In this document: positions 15,446 to 24,200 of the stretch, one piece after another
Numbering within the stretch: position 1 is the first letter of the stretch
How the letters are laid out: every line of letters starts with the position of its first letter
NCBI GenBank assembly: GCA_023415305.1
Contig: JAEZKZ010000041.1
Location: forward strand, 1 to 51,287
Source: Bacillota bacterium
Lineage (GTDB): Bacteria; Bacillota; Clostridia; Acetivibrionales; DSM-1351
Reading direction: 5' to 3'
Length of the DNA stretch: 51,287 nucleotides
The notes under the pieces: model-generated
Told to the model about the DNA's origin: nothing
Databases searched by the model: none
What the model saw: only the letters and a program-made list of their open reading frames with translations
Program-made: the position numbers and the translations under genes

Positions 15446-17998
15446 ATGGGTAAAGAATTAAAAAGAATGCGCTATTTTGACGGACTCCTGTTGGATGCTG
15501 AAGACTATAAGCTTGATCAGGAATATCAGATGAGACTTCAGCAGCTGCATAACCGATATCTGCATACCTGGGGTATTGTAGCAGGTCTTGAGGTTGAGCC
15601 GTCGGTACAATATTTGAAAGTTGTCGTTAAAGAAGGAATTGCAATAAATCAGGTTCTTGGGAAGAACGGCGAAAGTATAAGCCAGTATATTTATATCCCT
15701 GACAATCACCCTGACAGTGTTATTGATATGTCTAATTGCAGTGCCGGTGACGATTACTACATTTATTTAAGGTATCAGGAAGAGCTTGCCGATAAGGATG
15801 ATCTTGAAAAGGGCAAGGGTAACGAAATACATATCTATGAACGGGGACGAATAATAGTTGACAAAAAAAAACCTGCAGACGAGAAGACTGATATTATACT
15901 TGCCAGAGTCCGTATTGGATGGCTTGACAACAAAAAATACCTGGGTAAGGACAGTATATTCGATATCGATAAAGACGGGAATCCCCTTAGAAGATACGCA
16001 GGGCCTGCCGGCAGTGTTTTAGCCCTGGAAAAAATCATTTTTAAAATAAATGAAGATGTAGCAGGCATGCCGTTTATTAAGGCAGTGGACAGAGGGAAAG
16101 ATGGAATCGGACTTGAGGTCAATGCCCCAAAGACTGATTTTACCGGCTCGGTTAACGTTACAGGAGACCTGATAGTAAACGGAAAACTTCAGAATGATGA
16201 TGCTAAAGCCAATGAACTTATGGTTTCAAACTGTTTTGTTCAGGTTAACAGTAAGCCTGCTCAGGGAGAATGGAAACTTCAGGACGGCGGACTGGAGGTT
16301 TACAGAGGAGAGACAGAGGAATTTCCTGATGCAAGGATTGTATGGTCGGAAGAAAGACGCCATTGGCAGGCCGGGTATGGAGAGGAAGTATTCGATATTG
16401 CCTATGGACCTAAATGGGAGAGGCTTGTAAAGAATGACATTGTTGACGATCTCCACAAACATACTTATCTGAGTTATGACGGAGGAGAGGCTCTTAAAAC
16501 CGATGCATACGGAAATCTTTCAGTTGCCGGAAATCTATGCCTGAGTGATAAGACAATATTTCTGAGAGCCTCAGATAATACTGCTCATGGTTTGGGATGG
16601 TTCGGAAGCGGTAAGCAGTTTGCCGGGATTAATGTTGATGGTCCTGTTCTTTATGGACTTAAGGGAGGAATCCTGGGGACTACCGAAGGTGGGCAAAAAC
16701 CCATAATTTCCTGGAACAGCCAGGGAAATGTAGGTATAGACACTCAGAGCCCCAGCGATGATAAGCTTGAGATTACCGGTTCCTTGAGAATATTAAGTCA
16801 GTCAAATCCCCTTAGATTTACGTCAGCCTGGTCAGGATTTCCTGATAATAATAAAAACTGTGCTGAGATAAGCAATGATACTAATTATCATAAGGCTCTG
16901 ATGATAGTAGGAAACCAATCAGCCGGACAGGGCAGAAAGGTTGCCATATGGGATAGATTGGATGTCAACGGCTTCTTATATGTAAACGGAAATATGCAGC
17001 TTTCACAGGCTTTGACTCCAAGTGCCGGAAACGGCAGAAACGGAATTATTTTTCCCAGTGATCCCGGAGGAGGGTCGGGGGATTCTGCATGGATAAAATA
17101 TTATGCCAGAAACGGAGAAGCTTGTACTCTTGAACTAGGAACCTCAAACGATGCAAACGACAATATAGCTCTCATGGCATCAGGTAACGTGGGTATAGGA
17201 ACACTGAATCCAAGCGACAAGTTGGATGTCAACGGCTGGATGCGTGTCCTGAGCGGATCAAATCCGTTGCGTTTTACCTCGTCCTGGAGCAGTTTCCCGG
17301 ATCAGGCCTTAAATCAGGCTGAGATTTGTAATGATACTTCACAATACAAGTCCTTAATGATTGTGGGTAACAAATCAGGAGGAAGCAGGAAGGTTTCAAT
17401 ATGGGATAAGCTGGATGTAAACGGAAATCTGCAGGTAAACGGTGATATTCAGTCTGTCTGCGCTATTGTACCCAGTGTGGGCAGCGGAGACAACAATGGA
17501 ATTTCCTTCCCTAAAAACTATAACGGTGGCACCGGCGACGCAGCGTGGATCAAATATTATTCCGATACCAGTCGCGGCGGCGGAGAGAACATGACTCTTG
17601 AAATTGGTATATCAAATGACCCGGGTACGGGAGGATATTATGGTGGAGGAGACCGCATAAGGCTTTATGCCTCGGGAGGAGTATATGTTGACGGCTATTT
17701 CTACTACAGTTCTTCACGTGAACTAAAGGAAAATATTAAGACTCTTCCAACCAAGAAGGCAAAGGAGATTCTTGATGGAATGAATCCGGTCAGCTTTAAT
17801 TTCAAGGGAGATAATGAAAAAACAACATTGGGCTTTATAGCAGAGGAAATGCCGGGTGCTGTAGCTGCAAATGACCAGAAGGCCATAAGTCCGATGGAAA
17901 TAATAACTGTGCTTACGAGTGTTGTAAAAGATCAAAAGAAAGTTATAGCAAAGCTGCAGCAGGAAATAGAACAGATAGGTTCGAGAAAAAAATATTGA
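15446..17998 (+). CDS. Fibre protein 1 with C-terminal S74-type chaperone
   Basis: 850 residues from the ATG at 15446, seven bases after GGAGGA (a GTG two codons earlier is less likely). The N-terminal ~230 residues (GKELKRMRYFDGLLLDAEDY, LHNRYLHTWGIVAGLEV) are shared with the fibres at 18259 and 21240 and probably form the particle attachment domain. One GLEVYRG...IVWSEERRHWQAG module follows, with an HxH motif (His codons at 16454 and 16460). Then come two ~150-residue NPLRFTS/AEISNDT/LMIVGN/RKVxIWDxLDVNG modules. The C-terminal ~95 residues (SSRELKENI, LGFIAEEMPG, AISPMEIITVL) are an S74 intramolecular chaperone with the Ser and Lys expected of the self-cleaving dyad. It likely trimerises and binds targets. 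Confidence 0.88.
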   Translation: MGKELKRMRYFDGLLLDAEDYKLDQEYQMRLQQLHNRYLHTWGIVAGLEVEPSVQYLKVVVKEGIAINQVLGKNGESISQYIYIPDNHPDSVIDMSNCSAGDDYYIYLRYQEELADKDDLEKGKGNEIHIYERGRIIVDKKKPADEKTDIILARVRIGWLDNKKYLGKDSIFDIDKDGNPLRRYAGPAGSVLALEKIIFKINEDVAGMPFIKAVDRGKDGIGLEVNAPKTDFTGSVNVTGDLIVNGKLQNDDAKANELMVSNCFVQVNSKPAQGEWKLQDGGLEVYRGETEEFPDARIVWSEERRHWQAGYGEEVFDIAYGPKWERLVKNDIVDDLHKHTYLSYDGGEALKTDAYGNLSVAGNLCLSDKTIFLRASDNTAHGLGWFGSGKQFAGINVDGPVLYGLKGGILGTTEGGQKPIISWNSQGNVGIDTQSPSDDKLEITGSLRILSQSNPLRFTSAWSGFPDNNKNCAEISNDTNYHKALMIVGNQSAGQGRKVAIWDRLDVNGFLYVNGNMQLSQALTPSAGNGRNGIIFPSDPGGGSGDSAWIKYYARNGEACTLELGTSNDANDNIALMASGNVGIGTLNPSDKLDVNGWMRVLSGSNPLRFTSSWSSFPDQALNQAEICNDTSQYKSLMIVGNKSGGSRKVSIWDKLDVNGNLQVNGDIQSVCAIVPSVGSGDNNGISFPKNYNGGTGDAAWIKYYSDTSRGGGENMTLEIGISNDPGTGGYYGGGDRIRLYASGGVYVDGYFYYSSSRELKENIKTLPTKKAKEILDGMNPVSFNFKGDNEKTTLGFIAEEMPGAVAANDQKAISPMEIITVLTSVVKDQKKVIAKLQQEIEQIGSRKKY

Positions 17999-18015
17999 AA
18001 ACGGAGGGCTAAGGA

Positions 18016-18195
18016 ATGAAAGAACAAATAGAGTTAAAAATAAACGAATTGAAAGCCGAACTTGAGGCCGGACAAAAGGTGATGGAAGAACTGGAGATGC
18101 AGCGTTCAAATATTACTTATACGCTGCTGAGAATAAACGGAGCAATTCAGGTGCTGGAGGAACTGATACAAAAAGAAGAGGTCTCTGTTTCCTGA
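18016..18195 (+). CDS. Small coiled-coil protein between fibre genes 1 and 2
   Basis: A 59-residue protein starting at ATG 18016 after a GGAGGG site. It reads MKEQIELKINELKAELEAGQ, then KVMEELEMQRSNITYTLLRI, then NGAIQVLEELIQKEEVSVS. The pattern is nearly all helix with heptads. A paralog with about 60% identity lies at 20985 between fibres 2 and 3. Conservation of both frame and sequence in two copies shows it is a real gene family. I recognise no named domain. A fibre assembly chaperone, or a coiled-coil clamp joining fibre and baseplate, are possible roles. Confidence 0.85.
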   Translation: MKEQIELKINELKAELEAGQKVMEELEMQRSNITYTLLRINGAIQVLEELIQKEEVSVS

Positions 18196-18258
18196 TAAGC
18201 GGTTTTAGCCTATGGGAATATGTTCGGCAGTATTTTGAGTATCCGGAGGAAGAGGCAA

Positions 18259-20943
18259 ATGGGAAAAGAACTTAAAAGAATGAACTATTTTGACGGACTC
18301 CTTTTAAAAGCGGAAGACTATAAACAGGATAAGGATTACATAAGAAGACTTCAAGGGTTTCATAACCGCTATCTTCATACATGGGGAATAGTATGCGGAC
18401 TTGAGGTCAAGCCGGTAATTGACAGCAGCATGGAAGTGATTGTAACAGAGGGTGCTGCCCTGGATTTAGTTACTGGGATAGAAGAGTCAGATGTCAAAGA
18501 AAGCTCAAGCAGACAAATATTAATATATGAGGGACATCCGGACAATCCGCTTGATCTTTCAGAATATGGCGCAAACGAGAACGTATATATAACTGTCAGC
18601 TATTGCGAGACTGGTGCCGACAGGGATAGAGAAAGAGGTCAGGGCGAAGAAATACACGTATGGGAACGGGGAAAACTCAGTTTTAGTACTGTTAAGCCCG
18701 AAGACAATAAAAAGAATATATTGCTGGCAAGAGTTGTACCTAAAACTGTACAGAGAAATAGCAGCGATGGCTCGGGCAGCACCTATGAGGAAGTTATCAT
18801 AGACAGTACCTGCATTTTTGATACAGATACCGACGGTACTCCGCTAAGAGTATATGCAGGTCCCTATGCACGAGTACTTGAACTGAAGAAGTTCATATAC
18901 AAAATGGGTGACGGTACCGATGGAATGCCGTTTATGGAGACAGAAGCAAATGCTGAAGGGGATCAATTAAGTATTAACTCAAATTCCGTGAGGTTTAATG
19001 GAGAGGTAGTTATAGATAAAGATCTGTCGTTTCAGGGGATATTGATTTCTAAAAAAGATGGAGAAGTTACTTCTGAATTTCAGACAGAGGAGAACATATT
19101 TCAGGTCAATAGTATAAATATTGGCAATCCTGCAATGTGGGGAAGAAGGGATGGCGGTCTGGAGGTTTACCGCGGAGGAACGGCTTCAGAACCTGATGCC
19201 CGTATTGTCTGGCTGGACAAGGACGAGAGATGGACTGCAGGAGTAGGTGTTGACCTGAGCCCCATTTGTCGTGGCAGGGATTGGGACAGGCTTGTCGATA
19301 AAAAATCCTTTGTTACAGAACACAGACACAGCAGACTGTTTTCTCCGAAGGGAGGTACAGTTCTAAATGTTGAAACATCAGGCACAGTTTCAGCAAAAGC
19401 AGACTTATATATTCCTCAAAAAATTCTAATGTCCTCAGATAATTCCATAATGGCTTTGGCCTGGCATGGCAAAGAACGACCCTACGGGAAACTGGAGGTA
19501 GAAGGGCCGGTATTATCCGGAATTAAAAGTGGTATTCTGGGCACGACGGAGAATGGGCAAAAAGTTGCACTGGCCTGGGGCTCCAATAGAAATGTAGGTA
19601 TTGGGACATTCAGCCCCGCTGCTGATAAACTTGACGTTTCGGGCAGTGTAAGACTTATGAGCAAAGCCAACCCAATTAGATTTACATCTGAATGGACCGC
19701 ATTCCCTGACCTTTCAACTAATCAGGCCGAAATATGCAACGATACTACCTACCATAAGGCACTTATGATAGTTGGTAACCAGTCAGCAGGTCAGGGCAGA
19801 AAGGTAGCCCTGTGGGATAGACTGGATGTAAACGGACTTCTATACATTAACGGAAATATGCAGCTCTCACAGGTTTTAAATGTAACTTATGGGAGCGGGA
19901 ATAACGGGATAGTTTTCCCAAGTGACCCGGGTGGAGGGTTATGGGATGGTGCATGGATAAAGTATTACCCAAGAAGCGGAGAAGCTTGCACTTTAGATAT
20001 TGGTATCTCCAATGACTGGAATGACAATATCAGTTTTATGTCCTCGGGTGGGACGGGAGTAGGAACAAATACACCCATGGACAGCCTTGACGTAAAAGAA
20101 CGTACCACTATCATGACCAATACAAATCCACTTAGGTTTAGTGCAGCCTGGAGCGGCTATACTGAACTATCCTCCAGAAATGCTGAAATATCAAATGATA
20201 CCTCAGTTTATAAAACCTTAATGATTGTGGGTAACCGGTCAGCGGGTCAGGAAAGAAAAGTATCTGTCTGGGATCATCTGGATGTAAACGGATCTTTAAA
20301 AGTAGCAGGAAACCTTGTAGCAAAAGGAGCTATCATTCCGGGAGTCGGAAACTGTGATGTCAAAGGCATAATGTGGCCGAGAGACCCATACGGCGGTTTC
20401 GGAGATGCCGCATGGATCAGGTACTACTCTGATACACTCAGGGGCGGCCGAGACAATATGACCCTTGAAATAGGTATAGCTAATGATTCAAATTGGCAAA
20501 CAGTTACATATCGTGAATTCGTAAGTAACTGTCCGTACAGCTGGGTACAAAATCCCTGCGGTTACTACAGGACAGTAAGCTATTCCTTTCATGGTTCCGG
20601 TGGAGACAGACTCCGGCTATATGCCAGCGGAGGTACATATGTGGATGGAAATCTGTACTATACTTCATCGGGAAAATATAAGGAGAATGTATCTGAATTA
20701 TCGCAATCAGAGGCACAAGCTGCCTTTGAAGCTCTTGACCCTGTAGAATTCAATTTTAAAGGGGATTATACGAGAACAACTCTCGGATTTATAGCTGAGG
20801 ATGTACCGGAGGTATTTGCTACAAATGACAAAAAGGCAATAAGTCCGTTGGAAATCTTAACGGTTTTAGTAAGCGAAGTAAAGGATCAGGAGAGACTCTT
20901 GAACAAGTTAAAGAAAAAAGTTGCAGCTCTTAAGGTCTCTTAA
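18259..20943 (+). CDS. Fibre protein 2 with C-terminal S74-type chaperone
   Basis: 894 residues from the ATG at 18259, preceded by a leader (TATCCGGAGGAAG) almost identical to that of fibre 1, a sign of gene duplication. The layout matches fibre 1: attachment domain (GKELKRMNYFDGLLLKAEDY), one GLEVYRG...IVWLDKDERWTAG module with an HxH motif (codons at 19321 and 19327), and NPIRFTS/AEICNDT/LMIVGN modules. An inserted loop with SNCPYSWVQNPCGYYRTVSY near residue 760 is absent from fibre 1; its two Cys could pair. The S74 domain (SSGKYKENV, LGFIAEDVPE) closes the chain. The differing inserts suggest the two fibres recognise different ligands. Confidence 0.88.
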   Translation: MGKELKRMNYFDGLLLKAEDYKQDKDYIRRLQGFHNRYLHTWGIVCGLEVKPVIDSSMEVIVTEGAALDLVTGIEESDVKESSSRQILIYEGHPDNPLDLSEYGANENVYITVSYCETGADRDRERGQGEEIHVWERGKLSFSTVKPEDNKKNILLARVVPKTVQRNSSDGSGSTYEEVIIDSTCIFDTDTDGTPLRVYAGPYARVLELKKFIYKMGDGTDGMPFMETEANAEGDQLSINSNSVRFNGEVVIDKDLSFQGILISKKDGEVTSEFQTEENIFQVNSINIGNPAMWGRRDGGLEVYRGGTASEPDARIVWLDKDERWTAGVGVDLSPICRGRDWDRLVDKKSFVTEHRHSRLFSPKGGTVLNVETSGTVSAKADLYIPQKILMSSDNSIMALAWHGKERPYGKLEVEGPVLSGIKSGILGTTENGQKVALAWGSNRNVGIGTFSPAADKLDVSGSVRLMSKANPIRFTSEWTAFPDLSTNQAEICNDTTYHKALMIVGNQSAGQGRKVALWDRLDVNGLLYINGNMQLSQVLNVTYGSGNNGIVFPSDPGGGLWDGAWIKYYPRSGEACTLDIGISNDWNDNISFMSSGGTGVGTNTPMDSLDVKERTTIMTNTNPLRFSAAWSGYTELSSRNAEISNDTSVYKTLMIVGNRSAGQERKVSVWDHLDVNGSLKVAGNLVAKGAIIPGVGNCDVKGIMWPRDPYGGFGDAAWIRYYSDTLRGGRDNMTLEIGIANDSNWQTVTYREFVSNCPYSWVQNPCGYYRTVSYSFHGSGGDRLRLYASGGTYVDGNLYYTSSGKYKENVSELSQSEAQAAFEALDPVEFNFKGDYTRTTLGFIAEDVPEVFATNDKKAISPLEILTVLVSEVKDQERLLNKLKKKVAALKVS

Positions 20944-20984
20944 AAAAGGTAAAGAATTTTAATATATGACTGGAGGAAAAGAAA

Positions 20985-21161
20985 ATGAAAGATCAATTGG
21001 AAGAACGTATTAATGAACTAAAAGGTGAATTTGAAAACGGAAAGAAGATCCTGGAGGAACTGGAAATGAAACGTACTAACCTGACACAGACATTGTTGAG
21101 AATCAGCGGGGCGTTGCAGGTTTTGGAAGATCTGATACCTAAAGAAGAAACAGGTAATTAA
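20985..21161 (+). CDS. Small coiled-coil protein between fibre genes 2 and 3
   Basis: A 58-residue paralog of the protein at 18016, with ATG at 20985 after CTGGAGGAAA. It reads MKDQLEERINELKGEFENGK, then KILEELEMKRTNLTQTLLRI, then SGALQVLEDLIPKEETGN. Identical blocks (ELEMxR, TLLRI, ALQVLE-like) line up along the whole length with no gaps. It is encoded directly after fibre 2, as its relative is after fibre 1; no third copy follows fibre 3. The pairing of each copy with a fibre suggests a specific partner role. Confidence 0.85.
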   Translation: MKDQLEERINELKGEFENGKKILEELEMKRTNLTQTLLRISGALQVLEDLIPKEETGN

Positions 21162-21239
21162 CATAAACGAGGCGGTAATAGATGTCCCCCATATATACAG
21201 GTGAGGGTTCATAAATTTGAGAATTCGGAGGAACATAAA

Positions 21240-24200
21240 ATGTCAAACGAAATCAAGCGTATGAAGTATTTTAACGGTTTGCTGCTCAAAGAAGAAGACC
21301 TTAGGCTTGAGCAGGAATACCATATGAAGCTTCAAAGACTGCATAACAGATTTTTTCACGATTGGGGAGTGGTAGACGGCCTGGCTGTCAACCCGGTGGT
21401 AGGTTCCCCAAAGGTTACTGTGTCTCAGGGTCTTGCACTTAATAGAATAAAGAATGAAGAAACAAACGAGATGTTCAGTCAGGAGATATGGATTTGTGAC
21501 AGCCATCCTGACAATCCTGTTGATTTATCAGGATATGATGTAGATAAGGACATATATATTACATTATCTTATGAAGAGGCCTTCGTCGATAAGGACAGTA
21601 AAAAAGGCGGGGACAATGAAATCCATATTTGGGAAAGAAGCAGAATAAGCCACAGTGATATTCCGCCAAAGGACCCAAGCAAGGATATCATTCTTGCAAG
21701 GGTAAGGCTGGGAGCCGGTAATTCAGGAGCTAAAGTTATAGCTGAAATATCTGAAAAGAATATTGAAGGGACAACCCAAATCCGTAAAAATGCTGTTACC
21801 CAGGGCACATCTCAGGAATTTGCAAAGATATATGTTGGAGAAAAAGACAAGTTAAACTTGCCAAGCATAGGCGGATTAATTGATAAGTCACTTGGTGAGT
21901 ATGATGGCTTAAGTATTAATTCTCCATATACCAAATTTTCCGGTAAGGTTATCAGCGGAGAATTAAAAACTCACGGAAACTTAAATGTTAACGGTAATCT
22001 TACCGTCAATGCCAATAACAGCGAGGCCTTCAGAATAGACTCAAATGGAGCAGTAAATGTTGAAAAAACTGCTACTGTCAAGGGGAATTTGACAGCGGCA
22101 GGGGGTCTGAAGGTAACCGGTGAAAGTACAACTCTAAACACTCCAACTGTAGAGATGTCAGGAAATAAGCTTACAATAAACAAGTATACCCCAAAGAAGG
22201 ATGAGACAGGGCCCAGAATGCAAAGCAGCGGTGTTGAGGTATACAGAGGCGAAAAAATACCCAACGCAATGCTGGTCTGGGATGAGACAAAGGAAAAATG
22301 GAAGGCAGGCACCGAAGTTAATGAATTTGATGCTAACAGCGGAATGTACGACCTGGCTTATGGGCCCGATTGGGATACATTACACGGCGGCACAAATGCC
22401 GATAATCTTCACAAACACAGCACCATCAGCGATACAGATGGTAAAGCCGCTCTTACAGCCGATAGAAACGGAAATGTAAATATTAAAAACAAGGTAATAG
22501 TATCTGGAGGTATTGTAGCAAAGGGCGGACTTGAAGTTCCAAGTGGCGACACTGATGCAAAGCTGGTATGGAATGAAGCCGACAAGCACTGGCAAATAGG
22601 TATTGGAACCGATATGTACAATATTCCTTATGGTAAGTCCTGGCAAGACCTGACCACTGGATTGAATGCCGATATTCTTCATAACCACAGTGAAATCTAT
22701 AATAGTGACCGGGATATTGTAATGGCTGCAACTCCTACAGGAGATGTTAAAGTATATTCTGATCTTTCTGTTGCACAGAACCTTATTGTAGAGGGAGAGC
22801 TTATTGCAAACAAGAAGACAGAATTCAAGGAAGTACAGCAGGTAGTCACAGATAGTGTGATAGTTGTAAATAAGCCTAGTAACGGAGAACCTTCTACTTT
22901 TGAAGGCGGACTGGAAGTATATCGGGGAGAAGATAAACAAAATGCAAGACTGATCTGGGATGAAGGCAGTGATAGTTGGAAAATAGGAATAGGCTCAAAT
23001 TTATCTGCAATACCCAGCGGTATCAAATTGGAATATCTGACTCATGGTGAAAATGCCGATCAGCTTCATACCCATGGCAGTCTTGTTGATGAAGAGGGTT
23101 CTGCAGTAGTTGATGTGGATTATGACGGTAACGTAAATATTGCCAGTGATGTAGCCGTAATTGGTGATATCTCGGTAGAAAGTAATGCTTCCATTAAGGG
23201 TGACGTCTCCATGGAGGGTTCTGTTGTCATAAAAGGGGATCTTCAGGTTGACGGTATAAAGAAAGTAAAGAATGTTGAAACCATTCAGGTTGATCAGAAT
23301 ACAATTATTGTAAACAGGTATTCTGGAACAAGTACACCTTTAAATAATGAAGGGGGCCTGGAGGTCTACCGTGGAGGTGGAGATAAAACTAATGCGAAAA
23401 TAATATGGAACGATACTGCCGGAAAGTGGATGATCGGTACAGGGGGTGATATGAGGGAACTTCCATATGGGGATAATTGGGAGACACTCACAGAGAATTC
23501 ATCTGCAGATTCACTGCACAAGCACAGTACCTTAAACGATAAAAAAGGTTCCCCCGTTATAAGCGTTAATTCCGGTGGTGAAATCAGCCTCAGTAAAAAT
23601 ACAAAAGTGACCGGGAACCTAGCTGTAGACGGTCCTGTGACAATAAGCGGGGACCTGGAAATTTTGGGACAGCTGAATTCAGTTGAAAACGTCACAAAGA
23701 AGATAGTTGATGAAGTCGAAGACAGTACCTTACTCCTAAATAAGTTTGAAGGAGACAAACCTCCTCTCAATGAGAGCGGTATAGAAGTATATCGTGGGAA
23801 AAATGAGAATAACGCAAAAATTATCTGGGATCATAACGCCGGAATTTGGAAGATGGGAGTGGGGCAGGAACTAACCGAAATTCCATCGGGAAATTCGTGG
23901 AAAAAGCTTACTGATCACAAGAATGCCGATTCATTGCACAGTCATGGACAAATTTTTAACGAAAAAGGAGATATTCTCGCACTGAGTACACGTGTATCAG
24001 GAAATATTGATATAGCTCATGACCTCACAGTAGGTCAGGATATGTCTGTACTTGGAAACCTGGAAGTCAAGGGTGACCTGACGAGGCTTGACAGCAAAAA
24101 CATTGAAGTAGTAGGAAATTCCATCACTATGAACAGGTTCGATTCCGGAGAGTTAAAAGAAGTTGATACTGGAATTACGATATACAGAGGGGTTGATAAG

